A DNA stretch of 64,000 nucleotides, from the NCBI GenBank assembly GCA_949358305.1, contig OX442323.1, positions 7,502,001 to 7,566,000 of the forward strand, given 5' to 3'. How positions within the stretch are numbered: position 1 is the first letter of the stretch; every line of letters starts with the position of its first letter. Source of the DNA: Strigamia acuminata. Its lineage: Eukaryota; Arthropoda; Chilopoda; Geophilomorpha; Linotaeniidae. The position numbers and the translations under genes are program-made. Below, piece after piece: positions 44,711 through 56,300 of this stretch. Under the pieces are notes generated by a model. The model worked only from the letters and a program-made list of their open reading frames with translations, was not told where the DNA came from and made no database searches.

Positions 44711-46522
44711 ATGGGGTTTAAAACAGCGGTAAGAAATCCATTTTACTTCATTCACAACCGCTTATAGAAGCACAAAAACTATTATCCAGTACTAGAAGCA
44801 TCGAATTCAATTCAGATGCATTTTTGGATCGAATATATCGAATCTGGTGCGAATTTGAATCTGGGCCTAATCCACGTGGCTTGAACACTTAAACCCGAAT
44901 GATTTTCGCTTTTAGTTCTTTATCTCGGTCGATTAAACCCGATTTATTTGAATTTCTCATCTCCTAATACATATTTCCATCCTTTCAGCCCATCGTGATC
45001 GATGCGCGTGGACATTTACTTGGTCGATTGTCGGCAGTCGTCGCAAAAACAATTTTAACAGGTAAAAGTCTTAATTTGACTCAAAATTTCCCGAAAAACT
45101 CACAATTCTTATTAAATAGGTCAAAGAGTGGTTGTTGTACGATGCGAGGGTATCAACATATCTGGAAATTTCTTCAGAAATAAGTGTAAGTATGAAAAAA
45201 AGAGAAAATGTGGATTTTCCTTTGTGTCCGATGATGTTCTAGCTATTTTACCTTACCTACATTGGTTGAGAAACCGTGAAATTAAAAACGCAAACTGAGG
45301 ATACGATGTAAAATTAATCGGTTGATTAATTTCATCTTAAATTTTTAGTGAAATACTTGTCCTTCTTGAAAAAGCGATGCAACGTTAATCCAGCACGTGG
45401 ACCTTTTCACTTCAGGGCCCCCAGTAAAATCTTCTGGAGAACTGTCCGTGGTAAATATTCATGAACATCTAGTATTTCTGGCCGTTTTATTGGGATTTTT
45501 GCTGATTTTTTGGGGTTTTAATTTGTTTTATTGGGATTTTTGCTGATTTTTTCGTGTTTTATTGGGATTTTTGCTGATTTTTTCGTGTTTTATTGGGTTT
45601 TTTGCTGATTTTTTCGTGTTTTAGCTTGATTTTTTGGGATTTTTGCTGATTTTTTGGGGTTTTAGCTTGATTTATTGAAATTTTTGCTGATTTTTTCGTG
45701 TTTTAGCTTGATTTTTTGGGATTTTTTGGTGTTTTAGCTTGTTTTATTGGGATTTTTGCTGATTTTTTCGTGTTTTAGCTTGATTTTTTGGGATTTTTGC
45801 TGATTTTTTCGTGTTTTAGCTTGTTTTATTGGGATTTTTGCTGATTTTTTGGGGTTTTAGCTTGTTTTCTTTGAAATTTTGGTGTTTTATTGGAGTTTTT
45901 GCTGTATTTTAGGAATGGTACCGCACAAAACAGCAAGAGGAGCGGAAGCTTTGCGACGAATGAAGATGTACGACGGAATTCCACCACCGTACGACAAGAA
46001 GAAACGAATGGTCGTTCCGAGCGCGCTTAGAATTTTAAGGCTGCACCCGAGACGAAAAGTAGAAAAATATTTTTTTTTGGGATTTTTTTGGTTGATTTTA
46101 ATGTTTTATTCGCGTTTCAGTACTGTTATCTGGGTCGTCTTTCTCATGAAGTCGGATGGAAATACCAAAATGTTGTAGCAACATTAGAAATTAAACGTAA
46201 AGTCAAAGCTGCTGTCCATTACAAGAAGCAGAAGGCGGAAGATGTAAGTTTTAATTCGAGTATTTATTTATTTATTTATTTAAATTTATCATGATGAAAA
46301 TACACTGAGTTGTATGAGTTTAAAGTGATTTTTAATTATTACATGCACTACCAACTGACGTTTAAATTTAATTTTTTTTTGTTTTAATTTAATTGGTGAT
46401 CGGGAATTAATGAGATGATTTATTTTGTGTGATTACAGAAATTAAGGGAGGCGGCGAAGAAAAAGATGACCAAGCGAACTGCATCTTTCCAGAAAGTTAT
46501 TGAAAGTTACGGTTTTCATTAA
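44711..46522 (+). CDS. RPL13A: 60S ribosomal protein L13a (uL13)
   Basis: Component of the large ribosomal subunit. Seven coding exons: 44711-44728, 44989-45061, 45120-45185, 45349-45450, 45913-46058, 46121-46243 and 46439-46522, giving 203 residues, the same length as the human protein. Conserved stretches include [60 protein letters not shown] and [16 protein letters not shown]. The first exon encodes only MGFKTA. Intron 3 (163 bp) and intron 6 (195 bp) each hold a box C/D snoRNA; introns 2 and 5 (58 and 62 bp) are too short, and intron 4 is a repeat array. AATAAA lies at 46542-46547. Confidence 0.98.
45224..45304 (+). ncRNA. SNORD34: Box C/D snoRNA, SNORD34 (U34) homologue
   Basis: Lies in RPL13A intron 3. 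Terminal stem GTGTCC (45224-45229) pairs with GGATAC (45299-45304) with one G-U. C box ATGATGT at 45231-45237, D box CTGA at 45295-45298, D' box TTGA at 45266-45269. Upstream of D' the guide CCTTACCTACATTG complements the conserved 28S segment CAATGTAGGTAAGG; counting five bases up from D' lands on the U that corresponds to human 28S U2824. The guide and C box (also ending in T rather than A) match vertebrate U34, which is likewise intronic in RPL13A. Confidence 0.92.
45465..45905. repeat. T-rich minisatellite in RPL13A intron 4
   Basis: Units of about 25-50 bp containing TTTTTGCTGATTTTTTCGTG and TTTTAGCTTGATTTTTTGGG. Fills the intron between 45450 and 45913. Confidence 0.85.
46281..46370 (+). 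ncRNA. SNORD33: Box C/D snoRNA, SNORD33-like
   Basis: Lies in RPL13A intron 6. Perfect C box ATGATGA (46291-46297), D box CTGA (46355-46358), terminal stem AAATTTA (46282-46288) with TAAATTT (46363-46369), and a possible D' CTGA near 46305. The guide CATGCACTACCA ahead of the D box complements the 18S segment UGGUGGUGCAUG with one G-U; the fifth base from the D box pairs with U, agreeing with human SNORD33 at 18S U1326. Human SNORD33 is also in an RPL13A intron. Confidence 0.9.
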
Positions 46523-46547
46523 AATTTGGAATTAAAAAAATAATAAA

Positions 46548-47377
46548 AATTAAGTGTTCGTTTGATATCATTCTTTAATTGATTCTAAACATATTTACAA
46601 ACACAATTCACACAATAAAAATGCGATTTATTAAATTAAACAAACAAAAATTACAAAATTTGTGATAGCGGACATCTTGAATCTGCGCACGGTTGGGGTC
46701 AAAGCGCCGTTATTTTTTTTTGATTTAATGAGGAAAAATTAGGAAAAACGGGATTTTCTGAATATTATTTTAAAGATGAAGTATTTAAATTCATTTTTGA
46801 TGCGCTTTTTCGTGTTGGTGGTTCAGTCACGTGGCATTGGACCGTCTGCATCGTAGGCCCGCTAAAAATCAATAGGAGCGGAGCAGAGCCGCCGTTTCTG
46901 CTTTCCTCAGCCACTGCTTCTCCATGGTTTCTCCAGTCTCTCTTCTCTTATTTTGTTATCTAGTTGGACACACGACTTAGAAAAATAAGGTTAGCTCGAT
47001 CGCTCGTATTTTGATGTGATTATCTGTAATCTGGTTGTGGGAATTATGTTAATTATTTATTTAGCTAATTTATTTTATTTGTGACATTTTGACCGCCCAT
47101 ATGGAGAATCAAATGCCCGCTTCGGATCGCGATTTGAAAATTGTTTTTGGTTTTGTTAATTGGGAATAAATGTGGGGGAAATGAATGAAAGGTTGGATTT
47201 TGAAAGTTGATATCGTTTGGATAAATGCCAAATGTCGATGGGATTTTTTTTTCCTTCCTAGGGGCGATTTAGTCATGTTTTTGCTATCGTGGATCTATAG
47301 TTTTGTGTGTCGTTATCGTTAATGTAATGTCGTAATTGGTTACAGAATGTGATGTGCACAAACAGTTTGAATTCAAT
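46548..47377. promoter_or_regulatory. VPS13 upstream region and 5' UTR
   Basis: Between RPL13A and the VPS13 ATG. A likely non-coding first exon ends at a GTTAGC donor near 46990, and an acceptor (ggttacag) at about 47337-47344 starts the exon carrying the ATG at 47378. No core promoter motif is clear. Confidence 0.45.
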
Positions 47378-50300
47378 ATGATTGAAGCTATTGCTGCCAG
47401 CCTTCTCAACCGATATTTAGGTCGATATATTCAAGATTTGGATTCGGAAAATATCAATTTGGGGATTTTTTCCGGTTTGTAGTTTTTTTATTTTTTTTAT
47501 TTCAATTTTACTTGTTGTGGTTTTGGTTTTTCGTTTATTTATTTTTGGTTTGTTTCGCAGGGAAAGTTGAGCTTTTCGATTTGAAGTTGCGACCAGAGGC
47601 TTTGGTATATATATGAGATATTAAAATTATTATATGGATGTTGATTTTGTTTTAAAACTTTTTTTTTATTTAAAATTTGACAGGCGGAATTAGATTTGCC
47701 AATTGAAGTAAAAGCCGGAGTTGTTGGTTAGTGCAACATGTTGGATTATAATTTATTTATAAATAGGGTTGCCAGGGTTTAGTTTTATGTGTTAAAATGT
47801 CAAAATTTCCATTTCTACCTTTAAAAATTCAATTTTTTCAATCTCTGCCGTTAAAAATTCAATTTTTCCAATCTCAATCCCCTTTAATAATTCAAAATTT
47901 CCAATTTCTATCTTTAAAAATTAAAAATTTTCAATTTCTATCTTTAAAAATTCAAATTTTTCAATTTCTATCTTTAAAAATACAATTTCTATCTTTAAAA
48001 TTTCAATTTTTAACCCTAAAAATTCAATATTGTACACTTTCCCCAAGACTTTCGGCAAACCTATTTAAAAATCAGATAAACACCGATATTATTAAAATAA
48101 TTGTCTTTTAATAAGGTCGAATTGAACTCCGAATTCCATGGACGAGTCTATACAGTCAGCCAGTAGTATTTACAATTGAAGATGTGTTCGCTCTCGCCGG
48201 ACCGATCAGCGAGCGGCCGTACGACGAAAAGAAAGAAAGACAACTACAACGAGCCAACAAACAAAGAACTCTGGACGGACTCAATCCCAACTCATTCAAT
48301 GAATACGACGACGAATCTTTAAATCTTGGATTTTTTGAGAAACTAATGGCGACAGTCATCAATAATCTACAGGTTACACGATTTAATCAACATTAACGCC
48401 TTAATAACAACTTTTTTCGCGAAATAACATCAGATATACATCAGAAATATCCACATCCGATACGAAGACAGCGTGACGAATCCATATTGTCCCATTTCGT
48501 GCGGCGTAGTCATCCACAATTTAACCGCCGAAACCACGAACAGCAAATGGAAGCCCTCGCAAGTCGACGGCACCGCAACATCGGTTTACAAAGTAATAAA
48601 TTGTGAATTTAAAAATACTAAATTAATTTATTTGCGTCGAAATTATTCGCAGCTCATTAAACTGGAGTCGTTTTCATTGTACTGGAATCCATTTTGTAAC
48701 GAGTGCAATTTAGCCAAGCACCAAATCATGTCTACTCAATGGCTGGTCGGTTAAAGTCACAATTTGTGTGATTTTGACATTTAATTTTCGTGTTTGTTTG
48801 ATTAGGCTACAATGCGAACCGGACTCACGACGTTTAACGTAAACGATGAGGATTTTGATTTCAGTGGGTCGATTAAATATAGAAAAAAATTAAAATAAAT
48901 AATTTTTATATTTGGATCGTTTTGTTGCAGTTGTAAAACCAATTTCTGCCAAAGTTAAAGTGATAATGAACAAATCAAATGAAGCCAAAGTCCCGAAACT
49001 TCTGCTCGATTTCGTCCTCCAAGACGTCGCTTCCCAACTCTCCCGACAACAAGTAATGGAAAATTGTTGTTTTTATTTAGTTGAATGAAATGTTTTATTT
49101 TTATGTTTAGTATTTGAGCGTTATTAGTGAGCTGCAGTCGTTCCAAACGATGAGAGTTAACGAGAGGTATCGTAAATATACACCGGTCGTTGGTGTGAAG
49201 GGGAATGCTGCGCAATGGTGGCATTATGCGTATAACGCTGTGGTGGAGGAGTCGATTCGTCCGTATTCTTGGGAGAGGATTAAGGATCATCGAGAACGAT
49301 TCCGTCAATATAGGAATCTTTTTAAAGAGTTTTTGCTGAATCCTAACGATTCTGAACTCAAAGTTGATCTGCAGAAACAGGAAGATCGTTTAGATTTGAT
49401 TAATATCGTCATTGCGAGAGAACAGGCCCGATCCGAGGTAAAAATGAAACAAAAATTTAATTGAAAAATTATAAAAATTTAATAAAATTTAATAAAATTA
49501 AAAAAAATTAGTAAAATTCAGTAAAATTTAGTAAAAATTCAGTAAAATTCAGTAAAAATTCAGTAAAATTTAGTAAAAATTCAGTAAAATTCAGTAAAAA
49601 TTCAGTAAAATTCAGTAAAAATTCAATAAAATTAAAAAAAATCAGTAAAATTTTAAAAAAATCAGTAAAATTTTTAAAAAATCAGTAAAATTTTAAAAAA
49701 ATCAGTAAAATTTTAAAAAAATCAGTAAAATTTTAAAAAAATCAGTAAAATTTTAAAAAAAATCAGTAAAATTTTAAAAAAATCAGTAAAATTTTAAAAA
49801 AATCAGTAAAAATCAGTAAAATTTAATAAAAATTAGTAAAAATCAGTAAAAATCAGTAAAATTTAATAAAAATTTAGTAAAATTCAGTAAAAATTCAGTA
49901 AAAATCAGTAAAATTTAGTAAAAATTTAGTAAAATTCAGTAAAAATCCAGTAAAATTCAGTAAAAATTCAATAAAATTAAAAAAAATCAGTAAAATTAAA
50001 AAAAATCAGTAAAATTTTAAAAAAATCAGTAAAACTTTAAAAAAATCAGTAAAATTTTAAAAAATCAGTAAAAATCAGTAAAATTTAATAAAAATTAGTA
50101 AAAATTTAGTAAAATTCAGTAAAAATTCAGTAAAATTCAGTAAAATTCAGTAAAATTCAGCAAAATTCAGTAAAAATTCAGTAAAATTTGGTAAAAATTC
50201 AATAAAATTCAAATTAATCCAAAAAATCCAAAAAATCCAAAAAAAAACACAATAAAATCCACAAATAATAAATTTTGAATGATTTTTGGAATAGTTTGCG

Positions 50301-53300
50301 AAGGAAGAGCCGGAGCGCATTCGAAGAAAGAAATCCAAAAAAAGCTGGTGGTCATCATGGTGGTCGGGTGCGAGCGATGACGAAGACGATCTGGAAGTTA
50401 TAGGCGAAAAAGACAAAAATCTTTGGTCACAATTGACACCCGAAGATAAACAAAAGATATACGACGCCATTGGGTACACGGAAGGGGAAAAATATGCCGA
50501 GAAACCCCAGCAATACATCGGTAAACATTTACCGAGGAATTCTATTCATTGATTTTTATTTTTATCTTTTTGCAGAGCACAAACTGAATTTTACGTTCGC
50601 CAACTGCTCATTGGCTTTAATTAATTACGACAAGGAGATTTTAGTCGTTAGTTTGACTCAGTTGCTTTTGAGTGTCGAGACGAGGCCTTCCGCCAGCGCT
50701 TTTCACTTGTCCGCTCGGACTGAAAGTTTTACTGTCGAAGGAGCTTCTATCGAACACGACTTGGTTCCGTTGATTACTGCCGATCATGTAACGCATGGTG
50801 CGCTGGTGAATGGTGAATTGTTGGTTGGTTCGAGTTAAAAGTTTATTCGCTTTTAGGTTCGACTTTAACCTACGTGTTTGCTGTGGACTTGAATCTCAAT
50901 CCCGCTCATGTCAATGCCGATTATGGTCTAGTTGTTAGTTCGGAATCGGTAGAAATGGTTTATAATGAGGTAGAAATGAGTTGCAAGTGGCAGAAATTTG
51001 ATGAATTTCAACAAAATTGCGAAATGTTTGATACATTTTGATTAATTTTCGTTCAATTTCGATCGATTTTGAATGATTTTCGTTCAATTTCGTACGATTT
51101 TGAATGATTTTCGTTCAATTTCGAACGATTTTGAATGATTTTCGTTCAATTTTGATCAATTTAGATCGATTTAGATCGATTTTGAATGATTTTCATTCAA
51201 TTTTGATCGATTTAGATCGATTTTGAATGATTTTCGTTCAATTTTGATCGATTTTGAATGATTTTTGTTTAATTTTGATTGATTTTGAATGATTTTTGTT
51301 CAATTTTGATCGATTTTGAATGATTTTTGTTCAATTTCGAACGATTTTGAATGATTTTCGTTCAATTTCGAACGATTTTGAATGATTTTCGTTCAATTTC
51401 GAACGATTTTGAATGATTTTCGTTCAATTTTGATCAATTTAGATCGATTTAGATCGATTTTGAATGATTTTCATTCAATTTTGATCGATTTAGATCGATT
51501 TTGAATGATTTTCGTTCAATTTTGATCGATTTTGAATGATTTTTGTTTAATTTTGATTGATTTTGAATGATTTTTGTTCAATTTTGATCGATTTTGAATG
51601 ATTTTTGTTCAATTTTGATCGATTTTGAATGATTTTCGTTCAATTTCGATCGATTTTGAATGATTGTCGTTCAATTTCGTTCAATTTTGATCGATTTTGA
51701 ATGATTTTCGTTTAATTTTTATCGATTTTGAATAATTTTTGTTCAATTTTGATCGATTTTGAATGATTTTCGTTCAATTTTGATTGATTTTGAATGATAT
51801 TTTTTCAATTTTTATCGATTTTGAATGATTTTCGTTCAATTTTGATCAATTTTGAGTAATTTTTGTTCAATTTTAATCAATTTTCAGTCATTTTTGTTCA
51901 ATTGTGATCAATTTTTAGTCATTTTTGTTTATTTTTGACCAAATTAATCAAATTTTTTCAGCATGCGTTATCTGAAATTTTGAGTTTTCTGCAAATACCT
52001 TCAACAACATTTGAAGATGTGAAAGCAATCGCTTCTGAAAAATTCAACAAAATGATGCAAGTGAGCCGCGCAGCAGCCGAGTTTGCCATTGAAACTCGCA
52101 AGAAAATCCATCTTAGTGTTGACGTCAAATCACCTTACCTAATAATCCCAGAACACGGAACGATGCAAAGGTATTTTCCAATCAAACAACTTCCATCCAA
52201 CTCGTTAATTCTCCAAATTAACTCTCTCCAGAGGTGGATCCGTAATCGTATTCGACTTAGGTCACTTAGCAATGAGAAGCGATCTGCAAACCGACAGTCG
52301 TTTGCTGGAAGAAGCCACGAAAACCGAACTAGAAGAAAGACTTTACGATCGATTTCACGTGTCAGTATCAGACGTGCAAGTTTTATTTGCGGATTCAGGT
52401 AATTCTTAAAGAAATTAATAAAAAATTCGTTTTTATTTATTTTTTTAAATTTTTAGGCGATGAGTGGCGTGTGGCTCGAACGTTATCCGAATCTGATTCG
52501 CACCTTATTCCAAAACTAAGCATTAAACTTATATTTTCAAACAGTGTCAAACCGGATTATCGCCAATTGCCACGGTAATAAAACATCGCGATAAATTATC
52601 GACGAGTTAATTTTGTATTTTGGATTTTTTTTGAGAAATTTGATTGAATTTTGGATTTTTTGAAAAATTTGATTGAAATTTTGAATTTATTTGAGAAATT
52701 TGATTCAAATTTTTTTTTGTTGAGAAATTTGATTCAAATTTTGTATTTTTTTGAGAAATTTGATTCAAATTTTGAATTTTTTTGAGAAATTTGATTCTAA
52801 TTTTGTATTTTTTTGAGAAATTTGATTCAAATTTTGTATTTTTTTGAGAAATTTGATTCAAATTTTGAATTTTTTTGAGAAATTTGATTCTAATTTTGTA
52901 TTTTTTTGAGAAATTTGATTCAAATTTTGAATTTTTTTGAGAAATTTGATTCTAATTTTGTATTTTTTTGAGAAATTTGATTCAAATTTTGAATTTTTTT
53001 ATGAAAATTGATTCAAATTATGAATTTTATGAAATTTTATGAAATTTTAGGCAAAAAATGAATGTGTCAGTTCCTACATTGAAATTAAATTTATCGGATC
53101 GAAGATTACGTTTATTGGCCGACTTCGTGCTCAATTTGCCGATGCCTCGACCGAAAGTTTGCAGTGCGACGGATGTGGATGAGGTTGATGGTGTCGACGT
53201 CAAAATCGACTCCATGGTGCGTTGTAAAAAAAAATTTTTACTTTTTTTTTACAATTTTCTTAATTTTAGAATCTGAATGAGGTGATAATTGAACCTAAAA

Positions 53301-56300
53301 CCGGAGAACTAAAACGAGTTCAACGAGTTATTAGATTTAATTACCACGACAAAGAAACTAAAAGTTTAAATGCTGCTTTATCCGCAACTGTCAATAATCG
53401 TAAGTTTAAAAATATATAAAAAAAAAACGTTAAAAAACCATTTAATTTAATTTTTAGGGCCAGTTTCGTATCTGTCCGATCATTCCGACGAAGAGACCGA
53501 ACAGTGGGCACGGTCCGTTGATCTGCCCGGTTTCGAAGACAACATTTCGCCCAGTAACTCCATAATTACCCTTCTGAGGTTTTTAATCGGCGAGGTACAA
53601 TCGAGTAAATTTGTAGGGAACAGTTTAAAAAATTGTTTTAAATTTGTATTAGATTGTGGTGCATTTAGCACGTTCTAGTGACCACGCCGACAAGCCTTAT
53701 TTGATGCTTCGGGTTGATAAGTTGTGTACTGACATCGCATTAATGGAATGCGGGCCGGCATTACAGGCGAATCTCGGGGGGATTCAATTGGTTGATAAAC
53801 TGCATACGAGCACATCCGGGGAGTATTTGGAGTTGATAAGTTCGAGGAATAATGCCGACATGATAACTATTTTGTATAGGAAAGTGAGTAATTTGGAGAA
53901 AGATGGGAATTTGAGATTGGAAGTATTGATTTTGTTTTTGTTTGGTTTTAGGTGCGGTCGAATTGTCCCGATTTTAAGACTTTTTTCCACAGTGTGGAGC
54001 AGTCAATTGTGATCGATTTCACGGTCCTTCATTTGACATTCCATCGTGGTGCCTTTAATACTCTTAGCAAATATTTAGAATACGTTTTTCAAAGGTTTGG
54101 ATTTTTATGAGAAATTTGATTTAAATTTTGGATTTTTTTTTGAGAAATTTGATTCAAATTTTGAATTTTTTTATGAAATTTGATTCAAATTTTGGATTTT
54201 CTTTTGAAAAATTTGATTGAAATTTTGTATTTTTTGAGAAATTTGATTCCAATTTTGTATTTTTTTGAGAAATTTGATTCAAATTTTGTATTTTTATTTT
54301 TATATGAAATTTGATTCAAATTTTGAATTTTTTTATGAAATTTGATCCAAATTTTGAATTTTTTTAGAAATTTGATTCAAATTTTTTTTTTATATGAAAT
54401 TTGATTCAAATTTTTTTTTTTATATGAAATTTGATTCAAATTTTTTTTTATATATGAAATTTGATTCAAATTTTGAATTTTTTTATGAAATTTGATCCAA
54501 ATTTTGAATTTTTTTAGAAATTTGATTCAAATTTTGTATTTTTTTGAGAAATTTGATTCAATTTTTGTATTTTTTTAAGAAATTTGATTCAAATTTTGTA
54601 TTTTTTTGAGAAATTTGATTCAAATTTTGTATTTTTTTGAGAAATTTGATTCAAATTTTGTATTTTTTTGAGAAATTTGATTCAAATTTTGTATTTTTAT
54701 TTTTATATGAAATTTGATTCAAATTTTGTATTTTTATTTTTATATGAAATTTGATTCAAATTTTGAATTTTTTTATGAAATTTGATCCAAATTTTGAATT
54801 TTTATTTCTTTCAGAATTAGTGAAAAGGATTCTCGTTTAAAACCTCCCGATTTGATGAACACGGATGCTACTCGCATGCTTTTAGCCGACGAAAGGGATC
54901 CCCCTGTACCTCCTGGAGCCACCAAATTCAGTCTATCTCTACGCCTAGACGAAGTTATGGTCAAATTGTGCGACAGCGATCTCGATTTTGCTTCAATTCG
55001 CGTTGCAGGTTCACACATAACAACCTTTAAAAAACACTTTTACTAAAAATTCGAATTCCCCAAGGTTTGGAAGCGGATTTAGTCGTAAAAGCGAACGAAA
55101 AAATGGTCGTGAGAGCTCAGTTGACGGATATATCGATCGAAGACCTTTCGGAGTTAACTCTCTACTCCAAAATACTCACCATCGAAGACGACAAGATGTT
55201 CGACTTCAAGTTTGTGCGAAATAGTCCCTCGCACCACAAACAGAAAGAAATCGACGCGAAAAAACCGATGGGCACCAGCGACGGAAGCATCAGACTCCGC
55301 ATCGGCAAAGTGCAAATGACGTTAATTTTCAAATTTCTCACAAATTTCCTGGTAAAATAATTGCGAAAAATCGTTCGAATAATGTTATTTACGCGTATTT
55401 ACGACTTGCAGACGTTTTTAGAACCGTTTATCAAGCCAAAAGTAGCCACGAATGCCGTGAAAAACGTGGAAAGAGTCATCTCGAACAAAGTGGAAGACAT
55501 GAAGAATAAAGGAACGCAAATTCATTTATCGGTCGACATTTGCGCGCCCACCATTTTGATTCCGCAGAAAACGGACTCGCCAAACGCGCTCATTTTCAAT
55601 CTAGGAAATTTAAGCATAGAGAACTTTTTCCAGGAAGTAAAAACATCGAATTCGGACACTAAACACGTGATTGACCATCTGTTGTTGCGACTGAGCGCGG
55701 TGCAGATGTCCAGGTGAAAGAAATAGAACGAAATAATCTTAAATAACGATATTATAATTTGTTTTGTTTTGTTTTTAGAGCCGTGGTGGCTTTGAACGGA
55801 GCTCTGGAGGTGCAAGGAGTGATTTTAGAACCGATTAAACTGGGCATCGATTTAAAAAGATGTCTGGCGCCGTTCCACAAGGATGTTTTGCTCTACGAGT
55901 TGCACGGACACTTGGAAGTCGTTCGAGTAAAAATTTGATGTTTTTAGGCTTAAGTTGGAAAAAATTGGAAATTTTTTAATTGTTTTTATCTTTTGAATTG
56001 CAGTTGCAAATGTGTCAACGTGATTTAAGTTTATTTCTGTCTATATTGAGGCAGAATTTCACCGAAGGACAATTTACGGAAAATCAACTAAGTAGGAAAT
56101 TTAGGAATTTAACGATTTTGTTTTAATTGTTTTTAATTAATTTAGATTCGCACCCGACTTCGCCAGTGGACATCATGAGTCCGACAACAACGACGGACGA
56201 CTCGATGGTTAAAAAACTGCACGTTTTTCTCACGAGTTCGAATGAAATCCACAAAGAAACGAGCGTTTCCTTCACTTTTGAAGGAATGAATGTTCTCCTC

